NCBI GenBank assembly: GCA_001796935.1
Contig: MGNX01000047.1
Location: forward strand, 1-16,113
Length of the DNA: 16,113 bases
Source of the DNA: Chloroflexi bacterium RBG_16_60_22
GTDB taxonomy: Bacteria; Chloroflexota; Dehalococcoidia; Dehalococcoidales; RBG-16-60-22
Direction: 5' to 3'
Each line of letters starts with the position of its first letter. Within the stretch, counting starts at the first letter, position 1. Under the pieces are notes generated by a model. The model was not told the origin of the DNA, did not search any database, and saw only the letters and a list, made by a program, of their open reading frames with translations. Of this stretch, positions 6,455-13,134 are shown in pieces. The position numbers and the translations under genes are program-made.

Positions 6455-8806
6455 CTAGAACCTGACGATGGTGGCGCCGTCGCCCCCCTCGTCACCGCCG
6501 CCGGAACGGAAGGACTTCACCAGCGGGTGTGAAGCCAGGAAGTCCCGCACGATGTTGCGCACCGTGCCCGTGCCGATGCCGTGGATGATGCGGGCCTCCT
6601 CGAGGCTGGACTGGGCCGCGCCGTTCAGGTAGTTGTCCAGCGCCCATTCCACCTCGTCGGCGCGCTTGCCGCGCAGGTCCAGCTCCCGCGGCACTCTCCG
6701 GACTTCCGGCCGGCTCACCGGGCCGCTGGCCGTTTCCGGGGGCGCCGACGTCTTGATGACGCTGTCCAGGCCCAGCCTCATCCGGGTGCGCCCCGCCTCC
6801 ACCTCCACCTCCCGGGAATCTTCCGATACCGACAGCACCGTGGCCGTCAGCCCGGCGTCCTTCACCCGGACGCTGTCTCCGGTTCTGATGACACTGGAAT
6901 CGCTTTCCCCCTCTTCGCCCACGCGGGGCTGCCAGGTCCCGGCGTCAAGCTGCTCGCGCACCCCCGCCAGGGAGCGCCGGGCCTGCTCCACGCTGGCGGC
7001 CGACTTCTCTTTCCGCAGCTCCGCGGCCGCCTGCCGGATTTCCCGGTGCAGCTCTGCCGCCTCCCGCACGATGGCGTCCCGTGCCTCCTGGATGGCTTTC
7101 CTCTCCTCGGTCTTGAGACGCTGCAGCTCATCGGTCAGCGCGGCGTTACGGCGGGCGAACTCGTCCCGTTCGGTGGTGAGGTGGCGCTGGAGGGCCGCCA
7201 GCTTCTGTTTCTCCTCCATGAGGCCGGCCAGCAGCGTTTCCAGCTCCAGGCTACCCCCGCTCAGCCGGCTTTGCGCGTCGGTGATTATCTCCTCCGGTAT
7301 GCCCAGGCGGGCCGCCGTGGCCATGGCGTTGCTGCCGCCCGGTATCCCCACCGTCAGCCGGTAGGTGGGCGTCAGCGTGGCGGGGTCGAACTCCAGCGAG
7401 GCGTTCTCCAGCCCGTCCGTGGCGTGAGCGAAGGCCTTGAGGTCGCTGTAGTGCGTCGTGGCCACCGCCAGCGTGCCCCGGGCCAGGAAATAGCGCAGGA
7501 TGGCCTGGGCCAGGGCCGAGCCTTCGGCGGGGTCGGTGCTGGTGCCCAGCTCGTCGAGGAGCACCAGGCTCTTCCCCGTGGCGCCCCGGATGATGCGGAC
7601 GACGTTGCCCATGTGCCAGCTGAAGGTGGAGAGAGTCTGCTCGATGCTCTGCTCGTCGCCGATATCGGCGAAGATGCCGTCAAAGAGGGGTAGCTGGCTT
7701 TCCCCGGCCGCCGGTATCGGCATGCCGGCCTGGGCCATCAGGCTGAGGAGACCGATGGTCTTCAGCGTCACCGTCTTGCCGCCGGTGTTGGGGCCGGTAA
7801 TCAGCAGCACGGAGAAGTCCCGCCCGATTTCCACGGAGAAGGGCACGGCCTTTTCCCCCAGCAGGGGGTGGCGGGCTTCCACCAGCCTTAGAAACGTTCC
7901 CGGGGCTTTTTCCTGGGCGGGGTCGGTGATGACGGGCTCAGTGGCCCTAGTGCGCCGGGCGTACCTGGCCTTGGCCAGCACCAGGTCGAGCTCGGCGGCC
8001 AGCTCGATGCTCCGCGTGATATCGTCTTTATGTGCCCCCACCTCGGCGCTGAGCAGACGCAGGATGCGTTCGATTTCATGCCGTTCCTCGATGGCCAGCT
8101 CGCGCAGGGCGTTGCCCAGCCCCACGGCGACGGTCGGCTCCACGAAGACAGTGGCCCCGGTGTTGGAGATATCGTGGACGATGCCCTTGATGTCATGGCG
8201 GTTTTCCACCTTGACGAGGATGACGTAGCGGCCATCCCGCTCGGTGATGACTTCTTCCTGGAGGATGCGCTGGCCCCGCGGCGACCTCACGATGGCCTCC
8301 AGGCGCTCCAGTATCTGCCCGCGGGTCTCCCGCATCTGCTGGCGGATATTGCCCAGGGCGGGCGAGGCGGTGTCCATGACCTCGCCGGAGGGGTCGATAC
8401 AGGCGGCGATGTCCTTTTCAATCTGGCGCAGCTCGGCGATGCCCCCGGCGATATCCCAGAGCCGGGGGAAGTCGGCCCTGACGCCGCCGAGGTAGCGGCG
8501 CAGCTCGTGAAGGGCGGCCAGCGTCTGCTGGACCTCCAGTAGGCTCGGAGGTTCCAGGATGCCCTGGAGGGACGCCATCTTCACCGTTTCCCGCACGTCC
8601 AGCACCCCCCCGATGGAAAAACCGCGGTCGAGGGTCAGCAGCGAGCGCGCCTCCGCCGTCTGGCTGAGCAGCCGGGAAATCTCCTGGTAGTCAGCCTGCG
8701 GTCTCAGTGACGTGGCCAGCTCCCGGCTGGCGGAAAACGAGGTGTACCCGGCCAGTATCTCCCGTATCCGGGGAAACTCGAGCATCTCCAGGCTTTTTTC
8801 GTCCAT
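6455..8806 (-). CDS. mutS2: MutS2 ATPase with C-terminal Smr domain
   Basis: Seen: 783 residues from ATG 8806. Core/clamp helices occupy about 1-300, Walker A GPNTGGKT is at 338-345, the ABC-signature region STFSWHMG at 393-400 and Walker B SLVLLDELG at 413-421. A long coiled coil lies about 500-615, then a KOW-like small beta region near 640-690, and a Smr domain at 710-783 with DLRG (710-713) and HGIGTG (742-747). Known: MutS2 was first described as an anti-recombination protein. In Bacillus subtilis it also binds collided ribosomes and splits them, with its Smr domain proposed as a nuclease or binding module. All catalytic motifs are intact and the length is typical. An upstream ATG at 8848 exists, but an extended -10 (8816-8824) lies inside it, so 8806 is preferred. 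It is first gene of a two-gene unit with VLRF1. Confidence 0.95.
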   Translation of the reverse strand: MDEKSLEMLEFPRIREILAGYTSFSASRELATSLRPQADYQEISRLLSQTAEARSLLTLDRGFSIGGVLDVRETVKMASLQGILEPPSLLEVQQTLAALHELRRYLGGVRADFPRLWDIAGGIAELRQIEKDIAACIDPSGEVMDTASPALGNIRQQMRETRGQILERLEAIVRSPRGQRILQEEVITERDGRYVILVKVENRHDIKGIVHDISNTGATVFVEPTVAVGLGNALRELAIEERHEIERILRLLSAEVGAHKDDITRSIELAAELDLVLAKARYARRTRATEPVITDPAQEKAPGTFLRLVEARHPLLGEKAVPFSVEIGRDFSVLLITGPNTGGKTVTLKTIGLLSLMAQAGMPIPAAGESQLPLFDGIFADIGDEQSIEQTLSTFSWHMGNVVRIIRGATGKSLVLLDELGTSTDPAEGSALAQAILRYFLARGTLAVATTHYSDLKAFAHATDGLENASLEFDPATLTPTYRLTVGIPGGSNAMATAARLGIPEEIITDAQSRLSGGSLELETLLAGLMEEKQKLAALQRHLTTERDEFARRNAALTDELQRLKTEERKAIQEARDAIVREAAELHREIRQAAAELRKEKSAASVEQARRSLAGVREQLDAGTWQPRVGEEGESDSSVIRTGDSVRVKDAGLTATVLSVSEDSREVEVEAGRTRMRLGLDSVIKTSAPPETASGPVSRPEVRRVPRELDLRGKRADEVEWALDNYLNGAAQSSLEEARIIHGIGTGTVRNIVRDFLASHPLVKSFRSGGGDEGGDGATIVRF

Positions 8807-8815
8807 GGCTGTTAT

Positions 8816-8824
8816 ATTATAGCA
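8816..8824 (-). promoter_or_regulatory. Extended -10 promoter of mutS2
   Basis: The minus strand reads TGCTATAAT (8824-8816), a perfect extended -10. No good -35 is present at the usual spacing. The expected transcript start (about 8809) is only about 3 bases before the ATG at 8806, so translation would be leaderless or nearly so. Confidence 0.65.
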
Positions 8825-8887
8825 TGATAAATGCGGTATGTTTATCAATGGTGGTAATCTTCTAACCCCTCTTTTTCATCCCATTTC

Positions 8888-8915
8888 TGTCATTCCGGCG
8901 AAAGCCGGAATCCAG
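8888..8915. repeat. Single TGTCATTC repeat module with perfect hairpin
   Basis: TGTCATTCC begins a module containing ATTCCGGC-GAAA-GCCGGAAT, an 8-bp perfect stem with a GNRA-type loop, followed by CCAG. It is the same module as each half of the element at 5580-5650. It lies upstream of mutS2, where no gene needs a terminator, so it is best read as a dispersed REP-like repeat. Confidence 0.7.
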
Positions 8916-8933
8916 TTTTACCTTACCCCCTGA

Positions 8934-8991
8934 CCCCCTCTCCAAACTCCAGATGGTACTTCCCTCTAAGATACTTTGTTTGGAGAGGGGG
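8934..8991. repeat. Perfect 14-bp inverted repeat, possible small mobile-element remnant
   Basis: CCCCCTCTCCAAAC (8934-8947) is exactly complementary to GTTTGGAGAGGGGG (8978-8991), with a 30-base loop. This lies in the 323-base gene-free stretch 8807-9129, which otherwise holds the hairpins at 8888-8915 and 9003-9025 and the promoter at 9066-9094. No credible coding frame is present in it. Confidence 0.65.
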
Positions 8992-9002
8992 ATATATTGG
9001 AA

Positions 9003-9025
9003 AAGAGGGGGCTAAGCCCCCTCTT
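9003..9025. terminator. GC-rich hairpin, terminator-like
   Basis: AAGAGGGGGC (9003-9012), loop TAA, GCCCCCTCTT (9016-9025): a perfect 10-bp stem. Read on the minus strand it is followed by a short T run, as in a weak intrinsic terminator. No gene is seen that would end here, so it may insulate the mutS2 and tautomerase units or belong to the adjacent inverted repeat. Confidence 0.4.
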
Positions 9026-9065
9026 AAACACCCTCAAGCCGGACAAAACTGACGAGCGTCCTTAT

Positions 9066-9094
9066 TTGACTCTCCTCCGGCAAAGCGCTAAACT
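9066..9094 (+). promoter_or_regulatory. Promoter of the tautomerase-flavoprotein unit
   Basis: TTGACT (9066-9071), a 17-base spacer and TAAACT (9089-9094). The transcript would start near 9101, followed by AGGAAGGAGG and the ATG at 9130. Confidence 0.65.
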
Positions 9095-9129
9095 TTTTTC
9101 AGTCAGACGTTCAGGAAGGAGGCAAACCT

Positions 9130-9318
9130 ATGCCGTTCGTTACGATAAGGATGATTGAAGGAAGGGGCGTTGAGAAGAAGCGCGGACTGGTCAAGGACAT
9201 CACCGATGCCGTTGTCAAGAACATCGGGTGTCCGCCCACGGCGGTGCACATCGACATCGTGGAATACAGCCAGGAAAATCTGGCCCAGGCCGGGACGCTC
9301 TTCAAAGACCGGAAATAG
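9130..9318 (+). CDS. 4-oxalocrotonate tautomerase-like protein
   Basis: Seen: 62 residues starting Met-Pro. After Met removal Pro1 becomes the catalytic base of the tautomerase superfamily, and Arg11 in the EGR turn is conserved. Aligned to Pseudomonas 4-OT, position 39 (normally Arg) is His and position 50 (normally Phe) is Leu. Known: the canonical enzyme converts 2-hydroxymuconate to 2-oxohex-3-enedioate in aromatic meta-cleavage, using Pro1, Arg11, Arg39 and Phe50. The altered pocket argues against that exact substrate, though keto-enol chemistry is likely kept. GGAAGGAGG lies upstream of the ATG. It is cotranscribed with the flavoprotein gene 17 bases downstream. Confidence 0.9.
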   Translation: MPFVTIRMIEGRGVEKKRGLVKDITDAVVKNIGCPPTAVHIDIVEYSQENLAQAGTLFKDRK

Positions 9319-9335
9319 CCGCCGCGGAGGTAACC

Positions 9336-9899
9336 TTGAAAGTCCTGGGTATCATGGGCAGCCCGAGGATAAAGGGCAATACCGACCTGCTTCTCGATGA
9401 GGCCCTCCGGGGGGCGAAGGAACGGGGGGCGGAGGTCGAGAAAATCATCGTTGACAAGCTCAACATCGGGCCGTGCAAGGAATACTACGCCTGCCTCAAG
9501 GACGGCAACTGCATCATCCGCGACGAAATGGACGGCATCTACCCTAAAATTCTCGGCGCTGATGCGGTTATCCTGGCCACTCCCATCTTCTTCTATACCG
9601 TCAGCGCCCAGGTCATGACGCTTATCAGCCGCTGCCAGGCGCTCTGGGCAAGGAAATACCACCTGAAAAACCTGGATATCCCGGTGAAGAAGGGCGCCTT
9701 CATCGCCGTGGGGGCGACCAGGGGAGCCAAGCTGTTCGACGGGCCGAAGCTGACGGCCCGGTACTTCTTCAAGGCCATCAACGCCGACTACTCCGACGAG
9801 CTGCTCGTCCGCGGCGTGGACCAGCGCGGTGAGATTAAGGAACACCCGGCCGCTCTCACCGGCGCCTACGAACTGGGTAAAAGGCTCGTGTCCGGCTAA
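9336..9899 (+). CDS. Flavodoxin-fold NAD(P)H-dependent FMN reductase / iron-sulfur flavoprotein-like
   Basis: Seen: 187 residues with the FMN phosphate loop SPRIKGNT (9-16), a cysteine segment C47-x5-C53-x5-C59, and ATPIFFYTVSAQ (81-92) forming the isoalloxazine-side loop. Known: NADPH-dependent FMN reductase/flavodoxin-like proteins transfer electrons between NAD(P)H, flavins, quinones or Fe-S proteins. Iron-sulfur flavoproteins have a compact CxxCxxC motif, but here the cysteines are more widely spaced, so a cluster is uncertain. The start is TTG 9336 with GGAGG 5 bases upstream; an upstream extension in the same frame overlaps the tautomerase and has no ribosome site. The 3' end overlaps the convergent Fe-S protein gene by four bases. 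The substrate is unknown. Confidence 0.88.
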   Translation: MKVLGIMGSPRIKGNTDLLLDEALRGAKERGAEVEKIIVDKLNIGPCKEYYACLKDGNCIIRDEMDGIYPKILGADAVILATPIFFYTVSAQVMTLISRCQALWARKYHLKNLDIPVKKGAFIAVGATRGAKLFDGPKLTARYFFKAINADYSDELLVRGVDQRGEIKEHPAALTGAYELGKRLVSG

Positions 9900-10615
9900 C
9901 CCGCCAGGCGGTCGCCCCGGACTCCGATGGTCACCTCGTTGAAGGGAACGACGTTACCGCTGGCCAGTATAGCCTGCCTGGCCAGGTGCACCAGGCCGGA
10001 GCAGCAGGGCACCTCCATGTGCACCACCGTCAGGCTCTTCAGCCCGGACTGGCGCAGCAGCACGGTCAGCTTTTCTAGGTGCGCCGGGAAGTCGTCCAGC
10101 TTGGGACAGGCCACCAGTAAAGCGTGGTCTGCCAGGAAGTCCCGGTGAAAATCGGCGCAGGCAAACGGCACGCAGTCGGCCGCCAGCACCACGTCGGAGT
10201 CTTTGAGGAACGGCGCCGTCGGCGGCACCAGGGTCAGCTGCACCGGCCAGTGTCCCAGCCTCGACTGTAGTGCTGATGCCGGTGTCTCCACGGTCGGGGA
10301 GGGGGTCTTCGTCCGTCCGGCGAACTCGGTGACGGTTTCCGCCGGGCAGCTGAAGCCCGTATTACCCTCTGCTTTTAGGTGCGCTTCCACGGCGGCCTCG
10401 TCGAACTCATCGGCGGGCCTCTCCTCGATGCTGATGGCCCCCTCGGGGCATCCCAGGCAGTTGCCCAGGCCGTCGCAGTACTTCTCGCTGACCAGACGGG
10501 CCTTGCCGTCGATGATAGCCAGGGCGCCCTCGGCGCAGGAGATGATGCATTCCCCGCAGCCGGTACACCGGTCCTCATCGATTTTTACAATGTTCCTGAC
10601 CGTCCCGGTTACCAT
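9896..10615 (-). CDS. Ferredoxin-type Fe-S protein with C-terminal cysteine-containing domain
   Basis: Seen: 239 residues. Residues 1-65 are ferredoxin-like. Cluster 1 ligands are C17, C20, C23 and C27 (CTGCGECIISC); cluster 2 is non-standard with C47, C53 and C56 (CDGLGNCLGC). A linker of about 50 residues follows, then a domain at 118-239 with C148, C153, C170 and the pair C204-C205 (VPCCSG), possibly thiol or metal-binding. Known: such dicluster proteins pass electrons in anaerobes; the C-terminal domain recurs with this type of ferredoxin but has no function I can name. The ATG at 10615 has GCGAGG upstream. It is 22 bases after the zinc-ribbon gene, with which it forms an operon, and it overlaps the convergent flavoprotein stop (9896-9899). 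Confidence 0.85.
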   Translation of the reverse strand: MVTGTVRNIVKIDEDRCTGCGECIISCAEGALAIIDGKARLVSEKYCDGLGNCLGCPEGAISIEERPADEFDEAAVEAHLKAEGNTGFSCPAETVTEFAGRTKTPSPTVETPASALQSRLGHWPVQLTLVPPTAPFLKDSDVVLAADCVPFACADFHRDFLADHALLVACPKLDDFPAHLEKLTVLLRQSGLKSLTVVHMEVPCCSGLVHLARQAILASGNVVPFNEVTIGVRGDRLAG

Positions 10616-10637
10616 GATTTACCTCGCTTACTTCTGG

Positions 10638-10868
10638 TTAGTCCAGGCCCTTGAGGGCTTTCCACCGCTCCTCACCGAGACACTGCTTGGCCGAGGGGCA
10701 CCACTCGATGCAAGACGGCGTCTGCTCTTTATAGACGTATTCCCCGCACTTCCGGCACTTTATCCGGAGCTCGTCAGAGAACATTTCCACCTCATTACCG
10801 CACTTAGGGCACTTGTACAGGGCAGCCCGCAGCTTCCTCATGTCCTGGCCGGGGCACCTGGTATTCAT
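10638..10868 (-). CDS. Small cysteine-rich zinc-ribbon protein of unknown function
   Basis: Seen: 76 residues with eight cysteines. C20-xx-C23 and C38-xx-C41 form a classic zinc ribbon; C53, C57 and C63 (CIEWCPSAKQC) form a second motif near the end, and C5 is at the start. The composition is soluble with no membrane segment. GGAGG lies 8 bases before the ATG. It is the first gene of a two-gene unit with the Fe-S protein, which suggests a shared metal- or redox-related role, perhaps as a regulator or a cluster-binding partner. I do not recognise a named family beyond zinc-ribbon, and no catalytic residue is apparent. Confidence 0.8.
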   Translation of the reverse strand: MNTRCPGQDMRKLRAALYKCPKCGNEVEMFSDELRIKCRKCGEYVYKEQTPSCIEWCPSAKQCLGEERWKALKGLD

Positions 10869-10912
10869 GATAACTACCTCCTGGTTCTGGCTTCAAGGTA
10901 CATATCCAGTAT

Positions 10913-10921
10913 ATTATAGCA
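10913..10921 (-). promoter_or_regulatory. Extended -10 promoter of the zinc-ribbon/Fe-S unit
   Basis: The minus strand reads TGCTATAAT (10921-10913), the same extended -10 found before mutS2. The leader to the ATG at 10868 is about 38 bases and contains GGAGG. No convincing -35 is visible. Confidence 0.65.
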
Positions 10922-10957
10922 GGTAGTGCTGCCAGCTACGACTTAAGTCACAAAAAT

Positions 10958-10989
10958 TTGACTAGATAACGCGCCGCGTGTTATATAAT
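10958..10989 (+). promoter_or_regulatory. Promoter of the enolase-superfamily gene
   Basis: TTGACT (10958-10963) is followed by TTATAT at a 17-base spacing (10981-10986), overlapping a perfect TATAAT (10984-10989) at a 20-base spacing. A second TATAAT at 11038-11043 lacks a -35. The leader contains GGAGG before the ATG at 11064. It diverges from the zinc-ribbon promoter. Confidence 0.6.
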
Positions 10990-11063
10990 GGTAGCTCCCT
11001 CTCTAATTGCCTCCCCGGGCCGGGCCGCGGCCGAAGATATAATATAAATGTGGAGGTCGGTCA

Positions 11064-12236
11064 ATGAAAATCACCGGAGTGGAATGCATCCCCGTCTCCA
11101 TAAAGTTCGCCAAGCCGATGGTCATGTCCGGCGGGGCCGCCACCGGCGCTGACGCCGTAGTCGTCAAGATAAACACCGATGAGGGTGTGACCGGCGTGTC
11201 CGAGACCGGCGACACGTCAATGTGGTACATGGGTGAGAGCCAGGACTCCATCATGTTCAACATCACTAAAATCTTCGCGCCGCAAATCCTGCTCGGCGAG
11301 GACCCCTTCAATGTCGAGAAAATCGTGGCGCGCATGGACAAGGTCGTCAAGGTCAATAACCAGTCCAAGGCCGTCATCGATTACGCCCTGCATGATGTCA
11401 TGGGCCGGGCGCTGGGAGTCCCGGTGTACAAGCTGCTCGGCGGGCTTTCCAACGAGAAGATACCGCTGGGCTTCGTGATGTCCTCGGGGACGCCGGACGA
11501 GGTGAAGGCGGAGGGCCGGAGCCTGGTCAAGACCGGCTTCCGGTGCCTCAAGCTCAAGGTAGGCTCACGGACGCCCGAAGAGGACGCCGAGATTATCGCG
11601 GCGCTGCGCCAGGAGGTGGGCGCCGGCATCAAGATTATGATTGACGCCAACGGCGGCTGGCACTATCACCAGGCGCTGCGCTGCCTCAAGATGGTGGCTG
11701 AATACGATATCTTCGTTGCCGAGCAGCCGGTGCCGTGGTGGGATATCGAAGGCCTGGCCCGACTCCGCCGCAAGGTGGAGATGCCGGTCTTCGCCGATGA
11801 GGCCGCCGCCGAGCTCAACGACCTGATTAAGCTCATCCAGGCCGACGCCGTGGACGGGTTCTTCCTCAAGGTGCCCAAGGCCGGCGGCATCCTCAAGTCG
11901 CGCAAGTGGGTGGCCATCGCTCAGAGCGTCGGCCTGAGCGTGATGTGCGGCTGCATGATTAACTCCGGCATCGGTGCCGCCGTCGAGGCACATTTCCTGG
12001 CCGCCACCGAGTGGATGGGCCGGATTGAGCAGGAGGCCATCGGCCCGCTCAACCTCCATAACCTGCCGGATACGGTCACTAACCCGCCGAAGAATGACCT
12101 GGCCGTTAACGTCCCCCGGTACGAGGGGGGCTTCCTCTATCCGCCGGAAGGCCCCGGCTTCGGGGTGGAGCTGAACGAGGCGGCCGTCAGGCAGTTCGCC
12201 ACCCCCGGCAAGAGCCCGGTCGTCATCGGGAAATAG
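11064..12236 (+). CDS. Enolase-superfamily enzyme, mandelate racemase/muconate lactonizing type
   Basis: Seen: 390 residues. The capping domain is about 1-130, then a (beta/alpha)7-beta barrel with the KxK motif K163/K165 (LKLKVG), metal ligands D194 (IDANGG), E220 (AEQPV) and D245 (FADEA), and an opposing lysine K269 (FLKVPK). This Lys/Lys arrangement marks the MLE subgroup (muconate cycloisomerase, o-succinylbenzoate synthase, dipeptide epimerase and relatives). Known: these enzymes take a proton alpha to a carboxylate with Mg2+. The sequence alone does not tell cycloisomerase from epimerase or dehydratase. GGAGG lies 7 bases before the ATG. It sits upstream of an IclR regulator and an MmgE/PrpD gene, suggesting a catabolic unit. 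The C-terminal tail (about 350-390) is longer than the barrel needs. Confidence 0.92.
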   Translation: MKITGVECIPVSIKFAKPMVMSGGAATGADAVVVKINTDEGVTGVSETGDTSMWYMGESQDSIMFNITKIFAPQILLGEDPFNVEKIVARMDKVVKVNNQSKAVIDYALHDVMGRALGVPVYKLLGGLSNEKIPLGFVMSSGTPDEVKAEGRSLVKTGFRCLKLKVGSRTPEEDAEIIAALRQEVGAGIKIMIDANGGWHYHQALRCLKMVAEYDIFVAEQPVPWWDIEGLARLRRKVEMPVFADEAAAELNDLIKLIQADAVDGFFLKVPKAGGILKSRKWVAIAQSVGLSVMCGCMINSGIGAAVEAHFLAATEWMGRIEQEAIGPLNLHNLPDTVTNPPKNDLAVNVPRYEGGFLYPPEGPGFGVELNEAAVRQFATPGKSPVVIGK

Positions 12237-12260
12237 CCGCCGGGCGGGCGGACGGTCGGG

Positions 12261-12291
12261 TTGACAACATTATATCGTGTGGTATTATAAT
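12261..12291 (+). promoter_or_regulatory. Promoter of the IclR gene, apparently leaderless
   Basis: TTGACA (12261-12266) with TATTAT at 16 bases (12283-12288) and TATAAT at 19 bases (12286-12291). The expected start of transcription is 12295-12298 and the ATG is at 12298; no Shine-Dalgarno sequence precedes it. Confidence 0.65.
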
Positions 12292-12297
12292 GTGACC

Positions 12298-13134
12298 ATG
12301 CCGAAAAGGAACGCCCGTTCCAGAATGCGAAACGCCCGCCCCGGTACGGAAGGCCATCCGCCTGTCGTCAAGTCCATCTATCGCGCTGGCAATATCCTTC
12401 TCTGCCTGAGCAACGGCGTCAACACGGTGACGGACATCGCCAACCGCTGCCAACTCAGCAAGTCCACGGTGCACCGTCTGCTCAAGGCCCTGGAGGAGTC
12501 GTACATCGTCTCGCAGGACCCCCTCAACCACCGCTACTTCATCGGGCCGATGATTACCCGGCTCTCGTCGCGGCCGCAGAACACCCACGAGTACCTCATC
12601 ACCGGCGCCCTCGAGGAGATGAGGCGTCTTTCGGACGTGTCCGAGGAGACGATAACCCTGAGCACCATGACCGGGATTCAGTACGTCCACCTGAGTGAAA
12701 TCCAGAGCAAGCATGACCTGAGGGTGACGGAAAAGGGCCGGCGCATCCGGCCGCTGTTCATGGGGGCCACCACCAAGGTGCTGCTCTCCCAGCTTAACGA
12801 CGACAAGCTGAGGATAGCCCTGAAGAATGTCAAGATTGACCGGGTTACCAACCATACCGTCACGGACAAAGAAGTTCTGATGGCCCAGTTAAGGGAAATC
12901 CGGCGGCAGGGCTACGCCGTGAGCCGCGGCGAAGCGGTAGAGGGAGCCCTCTGCATCTCCGCCCGGGTGAAGGATTACGTCCTGCCGGTGGCCCTGAGTA
13001 TCGTGGGACCGGAGAGTCGCCTGGAGTCACAGGTTGACGTTCTCATCAAGGAGCTGAGCGCCAGCGCTGACCAGATTTCCCGGAAGATTGCCGGTATTTT
13101 CCGGGCCAGGGAGGTGCTGCCTCTCTCCGGATGA
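12298..13134 (+). CDS. IclR-family transcriptional regulator
   Basis: Seen: 278 residues. A basic N-terminal tail (1-20) precedes a winged helix-turn-helix at about 24-85 (VTDIANRCQLSKSTVHRLLKA at 44-64), then the IclR effector-binding domain from about 95 to 270, including the GAT segment and the RRQGYAVSRGE motif typical of the family. Known: IclR proteins bind small organic acids and regulate adjacent catabolic operons. The start ATG 12298 is chosen over an in-frame GTG at 12277, which would lie within the promoter. The stop overlaps the MmgE/PrpD start by four bases (ATGA), so regulator and enzyme are coupled. The effector is unknown but likely a substrate of the flanking enolase-superfamily or MmgE/PrpD enzyme. 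Confidence 0.92.
   Translation: MPKRNARSRMRNARPGTEGHPPVVKSIYRAGNILLCLSNGVNTVTDIANRCQLSKSTVHRLLKALEESYIVSQDPLNHRYFIGPMITRLSSRPQNTHEYLITGALEEMRRLSDVSEETITLSTMTGIQYVHLSEIQSKHDLRVTEKGRRIRPLFMGATTKVLLSQLNDDKLRIALKNVKIDRVTNHTVTDKEVLMAQLREIRRQGYAVSRGEAVEGALCISARVKDYVLPVALSIVGPESRLESQVDVLIKELSASADQISRKIAGIFRAREVLPLSG

Noticed and set aside
8976..9158. 60-codon frame in the gap before the tautomerase
   Set aside because: Runs through the inverted repeat and promoter, has no ribosome site and overlaps the tautomerase start.
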